A stretch of DNA of 61,424 bases, from NCBI RefSeq assembly GCF_004403395.1, contig NZ_SOGN01000019.1, positions 1 to 61,424 on the forward strand, given 5' to 3'. Of the stretch, positions 51,800 through 60,308 are shown one piece after another. This DNA is from Cryobacterium cheniae (GTDB lineage Bacteria > Actinomycetota > Actinomycetes > Actinomycetales > Microbacteriaceae). The notes under the pieces were generated by a model. That model ran no database searches. It was given only the letters and a program-made list of their open reading frames with translations, and had not been told where the DNA came from. A program made the translations under genes and the position numbers. Within the stretch, counting starts at the first letter, position 1. Every line of letters begins with the position of its first letter.

Positions 51800-53272
51800 C
51801 TACCGCCCGGCCGCAACCCGCTTCGGCAGCACGAACACGAGCAGCAGTGCCAGCACGCTGAACGCGGCGCTCACGCCCATCGCCGCGGTCGCGCTGTCGG
51901 TGAAGCCGGCGGCGACGGCGTCCGCACCGGGGCCGGCCACCACCAGGGTGCCGAAGAACACGCTGCCGATCACAGCGATGCCCACCGCGCTGCCGACCCG
52001 CTGCATCACGCCGACCACGCCGCTGGCCGCGCCGGCCTCGGAGCGGTCCACGGTCGCCACGATGAACTGGGCGTTCGGTGCGATGAAGAAACCGCTGCCG
52101 AGGCCCGCGATCAGAAGGGGCGGCAGCAGCTGCCAGTTGGTGATCTCCGGTCCGATCAGGAGCAGGGCGAGCCAGATCCAGACCAGACCCACGGTGACCA
52201 GGGACACCCCGATCACCAGCACGGTGCGGCCGAGCCGCTGCGCCAGCCGGTCGCTCTGCGACGCGCCGATGATGGTTCCGATCGCGAACGGGATCGACAC
52301 CAGGCCCGACTCCAGCGCGGTGTGCCCGAGCCCCGCCTGCCAGAGAATCGAAATGGTGAAGAAGATGCTGGTGAACGCCGCGAAATAAACCAGGGCGAGC
52401 ACGATTCCGCCGGTGAACGCCGGGTGCCGGAACAGCTTCGGCGGCACCAGCGGACTCTTGCCCCACCGGGTGTACGCGACCTCCCAGAAACCGAACGCCA
52501 CGATCAGCAGCGCGCCCGCTGCCAGGGTCAGGTAGGTCCAGAGCGGCCAGCCCTGGTCCTCACCCTCGATCAGCGGAACGAGCAGCGCCACGAGTCCGCC
52601 GGAGATCAGCAGCAGGCCCACCCAGTCGATGCCGCCGCTCGGGGTGCCCGGGGCGCGTTCGGAGCCGGCCGGCAGCAGGATCGCCGCCGCGACGAGGGCG
52701 ACGACGCCGATCGGCAGGTTGACCCAGAAGACCAGGCGCCATCCGTTCTCGTTGCCGAACGCCTCGATGATCAGGCCGCCGATGATCGGGCCGAGGGCCG
52801 TGGACACGCCGATCACGGAGCCCATGATCGCGAACGCCTTGCCGCGGGCGATCGGCGGGAACAGGAGCTGGATCACAGCGGTCACCGCCGGCACGAACAT
52901 GCCGCCGGCAAGTCCCTGCACCACCCGGGCGATGATCAGCTGCAGGTCGTTCTGGGCGAGCCCGCAGGCGAGACTGGCCAGGGTGAACAGCAGCAGACCG
53001 GTGAAGAAGACCCACTTGTGGCCGATGCGGTCGCCGAGCCGGCCGGCCGGGATCAGGGCGATGCCGAAGGCGAGCGCATAGCCGGAGATGATCCAGGAGA
53101 GCGTGGCTTCCGAGGCATCCAGGCTGGTACGGATGGTCGGAAGCGCCACATTCACGATCGTGGTGTCGAGCAGCGCCATGAACATGCCGGCCAGCAGCAC
53201 GACCAGGGCCTGCCAGGCGTGCCGCGGAATCACGACGGGCGCGGGCTGGTGATCGGGGCTGGAATCGGTCAT
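51800..53272 (-). CDS. MFS drug:H+ antiporter, DHA2 (14-helix) family
   Basis: A 490-residue transporter with about 14 helices. It carries the motif A-type GRLGDRIGHKWVF after helix 2, LLDTTIVNVALPTI (motif D1 of DHA2) in helix 1, and GPIIGGLI (motif C-like) in helix 5. ATG 53272 follows AGAGGATC. Substrates cannot be predicted. It lies downstream of the tRNA-Pro terminator and is not linked to a regulator. Confidence 0.9.
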   Translation of the reverse strand: MTDSSPDHQPAPVVIPRHAWQALVVLLAGMFMALLDTTIVNVALPTIRTSLDASEATLSWIISGYALAFGIALIPAGRLGDRIGHKWVFFTGLLLFTLASLACGLAQNDLQLIIARVVQGLAGGMFVPAVTAVIQLLFPPIARGKAFAIMGSVIGVSTALGPIIGGLIIEAFGNENGWRLVFWVNLPIGVVALVAAAILLPAGSERAPGTPSGGIDWVGLLLISGGLVALLVPLIEGEDQGWPLWTYLTLAAGALLIVAFGFWEVAYTRWGKSPLVPPKLFRHPAFTGGIVLALVYFAAFTSIFFTISILWQAGLGHTALESGLVSIPFAIGTIIGASQSDRLAQRLGRTVLVIGVSLVTVGLVWIWLALLLIGPEITNWQLLPPLLIAGLGSGFFIAPNAQFIVATVDRSEAGAASGVVGVMQRVGSAVGIAVIGSVFFGTLVVAGPGADAVAAGFTDSATAAMGVSAAFSVLALLLVFVLPKRVAAGR

Positions 53273-53326
53273 GAGATGATCCTCTCGCGCTTCTGGCTGC
53301 GCGGGCTCGGCCGCACCCAACACAAA

Positions 53327-53350
53327 ACCCCCACTCCGCAGAGTGGGGGT
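53327..53350 (-). terminator. Terminator of tRNA-Pro
   Basis: Stem ACCCCCACTC / GAGTGGGGGT (53327-53336 / 53341-53350), loop CGCA. On the minus strand it is followed by TTTTGTGTT, a good intrinsic terminator 12 bp after the tRNA. Confidence 0.85.
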
Positions 53351-53362
53351 CTTGTATATCTG

Positions 53363-53436
53363 TCGGGGTAACAGGATTTGAACCTGCGACCTCGTCGTCC
53401 CGAACGACGCGCGCTACCAAGCTGCGCCATACCCCG
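53363..53436 (-). tRNA. tRNA-Pro (anticodon CGG)
   Basis: A 74-nt cloverleaf on the minus strand. Acceptor CGGGGTA / TACCCCG with discriminator A, D-arm GCGCAGCTTGGTAGCGC, anticodon loop TTCGGGA (CGG), and T-arm AGGTTCAAATCCT. CCA is not encoded. It decodes CCG, a frequent codon in this genome. Confidence 0.95.
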
Positions 53437-53517
53437 ATGGCCCGTAAGCCTTGTCAAGTATAACCCCCCGGATGCCCCACCACGACCATCCGCTGGGCCA
53501 ACCCGTCGAGACCTCGG

Positions 53518-54501
53518 CTACGCCGCCGTCAGCGTCAGCAGGGTCGCCTCCGGCGCGCAGGCGAACCGCACCGGCGCGTAGATCGACGTGCCGAGCCCCG
53601 CGGACACGTTCAGGTACGACGTGTGCAGGCCGGAGTCCCAGAGGCTGAGCCCCTTGACCTGTTTGCGCGGGATGTCGCAGTTGGTGACGAGGGCGCCGTA
53701 CCGGGGAACGCACACCTGCCCGCCGTGCGTGTGCCCGGCCAGGATCAGCTGGGCGCCATGGTTGACGAACGAGTTCAGCACCCGCTGATACGGCGCGTGG
53801 GCGACACCCACGGTGAGCGTCGACCGCGGCGGGGACGCCTCCTCGGGGTCGGGCCAGTACTCCTCCGACAACGGGTCGCTCGCGCGCAGGTCGTCGATGG
53901 CCCGGGTGATCAGGTCGAGGCGGTCGAGCCCGATGTGCGGGTCGTCCACCCCGAACAGCTCCAGGTGGGTGCCGTTGATGTCGAGGGCGGCCGCGGCATT
54001 GTCGAGGTCGAGCCAGCCGAGGTCGGCGAACACGCGGTGCAGGTGGTCGATGTCGAGCTTCTCATGCAGCGCCGATTTGAGCGTCGACGGGGAGCGGAAG
54101 TACCGCAACGGGTTCTTCAGCTGCGGACCGTAATAGTCATTCGACCCGTTGACGAAGATGCCCGGGATGCCGCGGAACGGTTCCAGGGCGTACTCGATCC
54201 CGGAGATCCCGTCGGGATGGCCGAGGTTGTCGCCGGTGTTCACGATCAGGTCGGGCTCGAGGTCGGCCAGGGCGCGCACCCACTCCTGCTTGTCGCGCTG
54301 CCACGGCGCCATGTGCAGGTCAGAGAGGTGCAGCACCTTGATCGGGGCGGATCCCGGTGCAAGCACCGGGACGGGAACCTCGCGCAGGGTGAACATGCGG
54401 CGCTCCACGAGGGAGCCCCAGGCGAACGCGGCCACCCCGGCCGCGGCTACCACCCCGGCACTGACGGCCAGGGAGTTGCCTGCGGCGCCGGCGCGGGTCA
54501 T
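53518..54501 (-). CDS. Metallophosphoesterase, membrane-anchored
   Basis: A 327-residue calcineurin-like phosphoesterase with an N-terminal hydrophobic segment (about 10-30). The metal-site motifs are LHLSDLHM, NTGDNLG, VNGSNDYYG (GNxD/E-type) and LAGHTHGGQ. The family includes UDP-diacylglucosamine- and nucleotide-phosphatases, so the substrate is open. Its ATG overlaps the stop of the class A PBP (ATGA), so the two are translationally coupled, which points to a cell-wall-related role. Confidence 0.9.
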   Translation of the reverse strand: MTRAGAAGNSLAVSAGVVAAAGVAAFAWGSLVERRMFTLREVPVPVLAPGSAPIKVLHLSDLHMAPWQRDKQEWVRALADLEPDLIVNTGDNLGHPDGISGIEYALEPFRGIPGIFVNGSNDYYGPQLKNPLRYFRSPSTLKSALHEKLDIDHLHRVFADLGWLDLDNAAAALDINGTHLELFGVDDPHIGLDRLDLITRAIDDLRASDPLSEEYWPDPEEASPPRSTLTVGVAHAPYQRVLNSFVNHGAQLILAGHTHGGQVCVPRYGALVTNCDIPRKQVKGLSLWDSGLHTSYLNVSAGLGTSIYAPVRFACAPEATLLTLTAA

Positions 54502-57092
54502 CCGTTGCCCCCGCCGTTGCCGTTATTGTTCGGCGCGGGGGCGGCCGGGGGAGCGGGCGCGGCGCCGAGCTTGGCGACCACGATCGTGACCACGCTGCCC
54601 GCCGCGGCGCCGGTCCCGGCAGTCGGCGTCATCGAGAGCACCGTGCCGACCTGCGCCGGATCGGCGACGTCCTGTTCCTTCTTGTCGATGCTGTAACCCT
54701 GCAGGGTGGCTCGGGCGTCGGCCTCGGTCTTGCCTACCACGTCGGGCACGGGCTGGAGCGCGCCGTTGCTGGAGAAGACGGTGACGGTCGCGCCGCGGCT
54801 GGCGCCGGTGCCGGCGGCCGGGTCGGTGCGGGCCACGGTGCCGGCGGGCATCTCGGAGTCGGTGGCGCCGCCGTCGACCACTTCGAAGCCGGCCGCGGTC
54901 AGCGTGGCGGTGGCGTCGCTCATCGACTTGCCGCGCAGGTCGGGGATCGGAATCTGAACGGCCTGCAACACCTTGTTGGATGCCTCCGGGAAGGGGTCTC
55001 CGCCGTACTTCGCGTTCGCGACGCTCATCACTTCCGGCCACATCCGGTGACGGGCGGTGGCGGCCGTGCCGCCCTCCCAGTCATCCACGAGACGCTGGTT
55101 GATGTCGCCGGTGACGCTGACGACGCCGACGACGGTGGCGACCTTGCTGCTCGCACCGCTCATCCAGGTGTCCTTGTTGCCGTCGGTGGTTCCGGTCTTG
55201 CCGATCATCGGCACCTTCGGGGACGTGGCGGCATTCGATGCCCGCGCCGTTCCCTCGGTCATGACTTTCTGCATCGCGAAGGTCATACCGGCGTCGACCT
55301 CGGGGCTGATCGCCTGAGTGCATTCGGTCTGCGGCGGGGTCATGTCGGTGCCGTCGCCGCCGACGATCCGGTCGATCACGATCGGGCTGCAGCTGAGGCC
55401 GTTGTTGGCGATACCGGCGAAAGCGATCGCCATGCTCAGCGGGGCGACCTCGTTCGTGCCCAGCACGGCCGAGGGTCCCTGGTCGAGCGGCTCGAGGTCG
55501 GCGCGGCCCACTCCGAAGGCTTCGGCCATCTTCGCGATGCCGCAGAGGTCCAGCTTCTTCGCCATGCCGATGAAGCCGGTGTTGATGGAGTTGATCGTCG
55601 ACTGCAGTGCGCTGTAGTTGGCGCCGGGCTCGTTCGCGTCGTTCTTCGGGTCGAAGACGAAGCTCTGGTTGCCCTCACAGCTGTTCTTGAAGACGCCCCA
55701 GTCGCTCTTGCGGCGGGAATCGACGCGCTCGTTCAGCGTGTGCCCCTGGCTCAGCCACTCGGCCAGCGTGAAGACCTTGTAGGTCGAGCCGGGCTGGAAC
55801 CCCAGCGAGCCACCCTCGTCGACGTTGGTGTTGTAGTTGATGCCGGTGTAGTCGGCGTTGTTCTCGGTCACCGCCGGGTCCTGGCTGTAGTCCTTGTTCT
55901 GCGTCATCGCCAGCACGCGGCCGGTGCCCACCTCGACACTGGTGATCACGCCGCCCACGTCCCAATCCCCGTACTGCTTGGGCACGTGCTTCTGCATCGT
56001 GTTCTGGGCGGCGGTCTGCAGGTCGAGGTCGAGCGTGGTGTAGATCTCGTAGCCGCCGCGACGGAAGTTGGCCAGGCGGGCTTCGGCGGTGTCGCCGAAG
56101 GTGGGGTCGTTCTGAAGGGTGTTGACGACCAGGTCACAGAAGTAGGCGCTGCCGCCGGCCGTGGCACAGCCGGTGCTCGGCTCCGTGATGGTGGGCGTGA
56201 TCACCGTGGCGACGGCGGCGTCGTGGTCCGCCTGGGTGATCTTCTCGTACTTGAGCATCTCGCCCAGGATGTAGTCGCGGCGTTCCTTGTTGGCGGCGTA
56301 GCCGTTGGCGACACCGTTGGTTTCGCTCTCCGGGTCGTCGAGCTGGAATTTGACCGGGTTGTTCACGATCGCCACCAGGCTCGCCGCCTGGGCCAGCGTC
56401 AGGTTGGCGGCGGTCGTGTTGTAGTAGTAGTTCGCGGCCGACTCGATGCCGTAGACCGTGCCGCCGAAGCCGGTGATGTTCAGGTACTGGCGGAGGATGT
56501 CGTCTTTCGCGTACTGCTTCTCCACGCCGATGGCGAGGCGCATCTCCTTGAGCTTGCGGTCCGGGGTGGTCTCCGTGGCGAGGTCGTAGCAGCTCATGCG
56601 CTTCTCTTCGTCGGCCAGGGCCTCGCACTTCTGCACCTGCACGTTCTTGACGTACTGCTGGGTGATCGAGGATCCACCGCGCGCGTCGCCGGTGGCCACG
56701 GTGCTCACCACACCCTTGACGGTGCCCTCGAGGTCGATGCCGCCGTGCTCGTAGAAGCGGGGGTCCTCGCCGGCGATCGAGGCATCCTTCACGAACGGGC
56801 TGATCGCGTCCCAACCGACCTCGACGCGGTTCTGGTCGTAGAACGAGGCCAGCAGAACCGTGCTGCCGTCGGAGTTGGTGGCATAGATGTTGCTCTTCTG
56901 TGCCAGCTGGTCGATCGCAAGGTAGTCGGGCAGGCTCTCGAACATGTTGATCGTGTTCGTGGCCGTCATGCCGGAGAGCGCCAGGGCGGGGGTGACGGCA
57001 GCGGCGACGAGCACACCGGCAATGGCGCTCATCCCGACGAAACCGAGGAGGCCGCCGAGCACTCCACTAACCGTACGATTTTTGGCAGACAT
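54498..57092 (-). CDS. Class A penicillin-binding protein with PASTA domains
   Basis: An 864-residue bifunctional peptidoglycan synthase. One membrane helix (about 11-38). GT51 glycosyltransferase: catalytic Glu109 in AGEDPRFYEHGGID, then GGSSITQQYVKN. Transpeptidase: SxxK at 436-439 (GSTYK), SIN motif, KTG at 632-634 (GKTGTT). Two PASTA domains fill the last 150 residues, ending in an Asn/Gly tail. The TAGTCT box 6 nt before the ATG suggests a leaderless mRNA. PASTA repeats bind muropeptides. Confidence 0.95.
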   Translation of the reverse strand: MSAKNRTVSGVLGGLLGFVGMSAIAGVLVAAAVTPALALSGMTATNTINMFESLPDYLAIDQLAQKSNIYATNSDGSTVLLASFYDQNRVEVGWDAISPFVKDASIAGEDPRFYEHGGIDLEGTVKGVVSTVATGDARGGSSITQQYVKNVQVQKCEALADEEKRMSCYDLATETTPDRKLKEMRLAIGVEKQYAKDDILRQYLNITGFGGTVYGIESAANYYYNTTAANLTLAQAASLVAIVNNPVKFQLDDPESETNGVANGYAANKERRDYILGEMLKYEKITQADHDAAVATVITPTITEPSTGCATAGGSAYFCDLVVNTLQNDPTFGDTAEARLANFRRGGYEIYTTLDLDLQTAAQNTMQKHVPKQYGDWDVGGVITSVEVGTGRVLAMTQNKDYSQDPAVTENNADYTGINYNTNVDEGGSLGFQPGSTYKVFTLAEWLSQGHTLNERVDSRRKSDWGVFKNSCEGNQSFVFDPKNDANEPGANYSALQSTINSINTGFIGMAKKLDLCGIAKMAEAFGVGRADLEPLDQGPSAVLGTNEVAPLSMAIAFAGIANNGLSCSPIVIDRIVGGDGTDMTPPQTECTQAISPEVDAGMTFAMQKVMTEGTARASNAATSPKVPMIGKTGTTDGNKDTWMSGASSKVATVVGVVSVTGDINQRLVDDWEGGTAATARHRMWPEVMSVANAKYGGDPFPEASNKVLQAVQIPIPDLRGKSMSDATATLTAAGFEVVDGGATDSEMPAGTVARTDPAAGTGASRGATVTVFSSNGALQPVPDVVGKTEADARATLQGYSIDKKEQDVADPAQVGTVLSMTPTAGTGAAAGSVVTIVVAKLGAAPAPPAAPAPNNNGNGGGNG

Positions 57093-57141
57093 ACACTGAG
57101 ACTAAGTGACAAATCTGGAAAACCGCCTGAATCGGAGCCTT

Positions 57142-57306
57142 ATGCCTGCCTGGGAGTACCTCACGACGCCGCTGATGATTCACAACACAGCTGCCATTTT
57201 GAACAATTGGGGCTCGGAGGGATGGGAGCTCGTGCAGGTCGTTCCCGGACCCGAGGGTGGGCTCGTCGCCTACCTGAAGCGCCCCGTCGCCACCGCAGGA
57301 GCCTGA
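57142..57306 (+). CDS. Small conserved actinobacterial protein (DUF4177-like)
   Basis: A 54-residue protein starting MPAWEYLTTPLMIHNTAAIL, with WGSEGWELVQVV as core. GGAG lies 5 nt before ATG 57142; an in-frame GTG 36 bp earlier is a poorer start. This short, Trp-rich fold is typical of DUF4177-type proteins that sit beside ridA in actinobacteria. The role is unknown. It is 3 bp before ridA and divergent from the PBP gene. Confidence 0.8.
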   Translation: MPAWEYLTTPLMIHNTAAILNNWGSEGWELVQVVPGPEGGLVAYLKRPVATAGA

Positions 57307-57309
57307 GCG

Positions 57310-57780
57310 GTGTCGCAGATCGACGCCCGACTGGCCGAGCTCGGCATCGAACTGCCGAGCGTCGTGCCGCCGGTGGCCACGTATGTTCCGGCCGTCGTGT
57401 CCGGCTCGCTGGTCTTCACCAGCGGTCAGCTGCCGATGGTCTCGGGCGCCTTGCCGGCCACCGGCAAGGTCGGTGACGGCCACGGTCTCGTGCCGGCCGC
57501 CGACGCCCAGGACTACGCCCGGCAGTGTGCGCTCAACGCGCTCGCCGCCATCCAGGCCGTGATCGGATCTCTCGACCGCATCACGCAGGTCGTCAAGGTC
57601 ACCGGCTTCGTCGCATCCGACCCGTCGTTCACCGGCCAGCCCGGTGTCGTCAACGGTGCCTCCCAGGTGCTCGGCGAGATCTTCGGCGACCGGGGCGTGC
57701 ACGCCCGCTCGGCCGTCGGCGTCGCCGTGCTGCCGTTGGACTCGCCGGTCGAGCTGGAGCTCATCGTCTCCTTCGCCTGA
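57310..57780 (+). CDS. RidA family protein
   Basis: A 156-residue protein of the YjgF/YER057c/UK114 family; RidA proteins deaminate reactive enamine/imine intermediates from threonine and similar pathways. SGQLPMVSG is the family loop, followed by QCALNALAAIQAVIGSLDRI and a C-terminal VHARSAVGVAVLPLDSPVELE with the conserved Arg. GTG 57310 follows GGAG by 8 nt. It is longer than canonical RidA (about 130), as in the actinobacterial subgroup. Confidence 0.92.
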   Translation: MSQIDARLAELGIELPSVVPPVATYVPAVVSGSLVFTSGQLPMVSGALPATGKVGDGHGLVPAADAQDYARQCALNALAAIQAVIGSLDRITQVVKVTGFVASDPSFTGQPGVVNGASQVLGEIFGDRGVHARSAVGVAVLPLDSPVELELIVSFA

Positions 57781-57788
57781 CCCATACG

Positions 57789-57865
57789 AATTCGACGGAG
57801 ATTTTCCCTTAAACAGGCCTAAACGGATGCTGTGGGCCGGTTTTCGCGAAAATCTCCGTCGAATT
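57789..57865. repeat. 77-bp hairpin element (copy C1)
   Basis: Perfect 18-bp arms AATTCGACGGAGATTTTC (57789-57806) and its complement (57848-57865). It lies between the convergent ridA and acs genes, 8 bp after the ridA stop and 13 bp from the acs stop, and would act as a bidirectional terminator. It shares its arms with 13239-13327 and its CGGAGATTTTCG core with D and E. Confidence 0.9.
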
Positions 57866-57878
57866 GGTTAGACGCTCG

Positions 57879-59834
57879 CTACTTCAGGGTGGACATGATC
57901 GCCGTCATCACCGAGGTGTCGGCCAGGGTGGTGGTGTCGCCGACCTCGCGGCCCTCCGCGACATCCTGCAGCAGACGACGGATGATCTTGCCCGAGCGGG
58001 TCTTCGGCAGCTCGCTCACGATGAAGATCTGGCGGGGCCGGGCGATGGCGCCGATCTGCTGGGACACGTGCGCCCGCAGCACGGCCTGGATGTCCTCGTG
58101 CGAGGACTCCTCCAGGTGGCTGTACTTGATGATGACGAACGCCACCACAGCCTGGCCGGTCGTCTCGTCGTGCGCGCCCACCACGGCCGCCTCGGCGGTC
58201 ATCGGGTGCGCCACCAGCGACGACTCGATCTCGGCCGTCGACAGGCGGTGCCCCGACACGTTCATCACGTCGTCGACCCGGCCGAGCAGCCAGATCTCGC
58301 CGTCGCGGTCGAGGCGGGCGCCGTCACCGGCGAAGTAGCGAGGGTTCTCCGAGCCGAACTTCTCCCAGTACGTCTCCTTGAAGCGTTCCGGGTCGCCCCA
58401 GATGCCGCGCAGCATCGACGGCCACGGTTCGGTCACCACGAGGAGGCCACCGTTGTCCCGGCCCACGTGGTTGCCCTCGTCGTCGAGCACGTCGATCACG
58501 ACGCCGGGGATCGGGCTCTGCGCCGAACCGGGCTTGGTCGTCGTCACACCGGGCAGGGCGGAGATCATGATCGCCCCGGTCTCGGTCTGCCACCATGTGT
58601 CGACCACCGGCGCGACATTGCCGCCGATGACCTCGCGGTACCACATCCACGCCTCCGGGTTGATGGGCTCGCCCACCGAACCGAGCAGGCGCAGGCTGGT
58701 CAGATCGAAGCCCTGCGGAATCTGGCGACCCAGCTTCATGAAGGTACGGATGGCCGTGGGCGCCGTGTACAGGATGCTCACCTTGTACTTCTCGACGATC
58801 TCCCACCACCGGCCGGGGTGCGGGGTGTCCGGGGTTCCCTCGAAGAGCACCTGGGTGGCGCCGTTGGCGAGCGGGCCGTAGACCACGTAGCTGTGGCCGG
58901 TGATCCAGCCGACGTCGGCGGTGCACCAGTAGACATCCGTCTCGGGGTGCAGGTCGAACACGTTCTTGTGGGTGAAGGCCACCTGGGTGAGGTAACCGCC
59001 GGTGGTGTGCAGGATGCCCTTGGGCTTGCCGGTGGTGCCGGACGTGTAGAGGATGAACAGCGGGTTCTCGGCCGGGAAACCCAGCGCCTCGTGCTCGGCG
59101 TCAACCGAGGCGAGCTCGTCGTGCCACCACAGGTCGCGGTCGAACCACTCCACGAAGCCGTCGGTGCGCTTGACCACGAGCACGTTGCGCACGGTGGAGT
59201 CGCCGCCCTCGAGGGCCGCGTCGACGGCGGGCTTGAGCGCGGAGGCCTTGCCCTTGCGGTAGCCGCCGTCGGCGGTGATCACGAGCACGGCGCTGGCGTC
59301 GTCGATGCGCGAACGGAGGCTCTCGGCGCTGAAACCGCCGAAGATGACCGAGTGCACGGCGCCGATGCGGGCCACGGCGAGCATCGAGATCACCGCTTCC
59401 GGGATCATCGGCAGGTAGATCGCGACGCGGTCCCCGGCGTTGACGCCGAGTTTTGTCAGCACATTTGCAGCACGTTTCACTTCGGCCGTGAGCTCGGCAT
59501 ACGTGATGTCGCGGGAGTCGCCCGGCTCACCCTCGAAATGCAGCGCGACCCGGTCGCCGTTGCCGGCGAGCACGTGCCGGTCGAGGCAGTTCCAGGCCAC
59601 GTTCAATTCGCCGTCTTCGAACCACTTCGCGAACGGCGGGTTCGTCCAGTCCAGCGTTTTCGTGAACGGCTTGTGCCAGTGCAGAAGGTCACGGGCCTGA
59701 TCAGCCCAGAATTTCAGGCGGTCGTCTGCGGCGTCCTGGTAGAGCTCCGCCTTGGCGATGGATTGTGCGGCGAACTCCGGCGTCGGCGGGAATCTGCGGG
59801 ATTCGTGGAGAAGGTTATCGATCTTGACGCTCAT
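57879..59834 (-). CDS. acs: Acetyl-CoA synthetase
   Basis: A 651-residue AMP-forming ligase that makes acetyl-CoA from acetate, ATP and CoA. Core motifs: YTSGTTGKPKG (P-loop-like A3), WWQTETG, and GEIWLLGRVDDVMNVSGHRL (hinge and A8). The C-terminal PKTRSGKIIRR carries the catalytic lysine that is acetylated in many species. ATG 59834 follows AGGAGCG. Its length is typical. It is divergent from the 6C RNA. Confidence 0.97.
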   Translation of the reverse strand: MSVKIDNLLHESRRFPPTPEFAAQSIAKAELYQDAADDRLKFWADQARDLLHWHKPFTKTLDWTNPPFAKWFEDGELNVAWNCLDRHVLAGNGDRVALHFEGEPGDSRDITYAELTAEVKRAANVLTKLGVNAGDRVAIYLPMIPEAVISMLAVARIGAVHSVIFGGFSAESLRSRIDDASAVLVITADGGYRKGKASALKPAVDAALEGGDSTVRNVLVVKRTDGFVEWFDRDLWWHDELASVDAEHEALGFPAENPLFILYTSGTTGKPKGILHTTGGYLTQVAFTHKNVFDLHPETDVYWCTADVGWITGHSYVVYGPLANGATQVLFEGTPDTPHPGRWWEIVEKYKVSILYTAPTAIRTFMKLGRQIPQGFDLTSLRLLGSVGEPINPEAWMWYREVIGGNVAPVVDTWWQTETGAIMISALPGVTTTKPGSAQSPIPGVVIDVLDDEGNHVGRDNGGLLVVTEPWPSMLRGIWGDPERFKETYWEKFGSENPRYFAGDGARLDRDGEIWLLGRVDDVMNVSGHRLSTAEIESSLVAHPMTAEAAVVGAHDETTGQAVVAFVIIKYSHLEESSHEDIQAVLRAHVSQQIGAIARPRQIFIVSELPKTRSGKIIRRLLQDVAEGREVGDTTTLADTSVMTAIMSTLK

Positions 59835-59988
59835 ACGGATGTCGCTCCTTTGCGATGCGCTGCGTGTGTTGGGCGCGTGAACCTGGCCCCCTCCTGAACC
59901 ATACACGGCGACATCCGGCCCTCACGTTGCGGGAAATTGCGGCGTGTTCGTACCCCCATTTCTGGTCTCATCAGGCGCAGCGGTTCTG

Positions 59989-60008
59989 TGTCCTCATTTA
60001 TGAGGACA
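59989..60008. promoter_or_regulatory. Perfect GTCCTCA-N4-TGAGGAC dyad
   Basis: TGTCCTCATTTATGAGGACA, with 8-bp arms, matches the three dyads at 20273-20336. It lies upstream of the 6C RNA promoter and about 155 bp upstream of acs, in the divergent intergenic region. It may be an operator, but the protein is unknown. Confidence 0.6.
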
Positions 60009-60016
60009 TCGGGGAC

Positions 60017-60045
60017 TTGCGCATCTGTAATTCCCCTTGTACATT
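60017..60045 (+). promoter_or_regulatory. Promoter of the 6C RNA
   Basis: TTGCGC (60017-60022), 17-nt spacer, TACATT (60040-60045), giving a transcript start near 60052. Confidence 0.65.
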
Positions 60046-60051
60046 TGGACA

Positions 60052-60154
60052 CGTCCGAACGAAAGTTCAGACCAGCGGTGCGTTCGATTCCCCCCAATCG
60101 ACGTGCTGCCGAGGCGGCACCTGTTCCCCCCAATAGGTGCCGCCCCCCTTTTTT
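60052..60154 (+). ncRNA. 6C small RNA
   Basis: Two hairpins, each with a loop of exactly six cytosines. Hairpin 1: GCGGTGCG (60075-60082), bulged T, TCGATT, CCCCCC loop (60090-60095), AATCGA, CGTGCTGC. Hairpin 2: GGCGGCACCT (60113-60122) / AGGTGCCGCC (60135-60144) with loop GTTCCCCCCAAT, followed by C4T6. That is the definition of the actinobacterial 6C RNA. The second hairpin is also the terminator. Known relatives lie beside tad-type ATPase and septum genes, in line with the neighbour here. It is thought to regulate mRNAs through its C-rich loops. Confidence 0.9.
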
Positions 60155-60157
60155 AAC

Positions 60158-60222
60158 CGGTGGTTTCGCCCGGTGGTTTCGCCCAGTGGTTTGTCCCGTG
60201 GTGTCGCCGGTGGTTCGCCCGG
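60158..60222. repeat. Degenerate 13-15 bp tandem repeats
   Basis: GGTGGTTTCGCCC occurs about five times with drift (AGTGGTTTGTCCC, GGTGTCGCC) between the 6C RNA and the TadA/CpaF-type ATPase gene. Confidence 0.75.
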
Positions 60223-60308
60223 TCCTCCCCAGCCGCCGGTCGGCCGGAGTTCTTCTCGATCCCTTGCCGGCGGCGGTCGCGCTCGCCCCGTCGATCTAAC
60301 GTCGGGGC

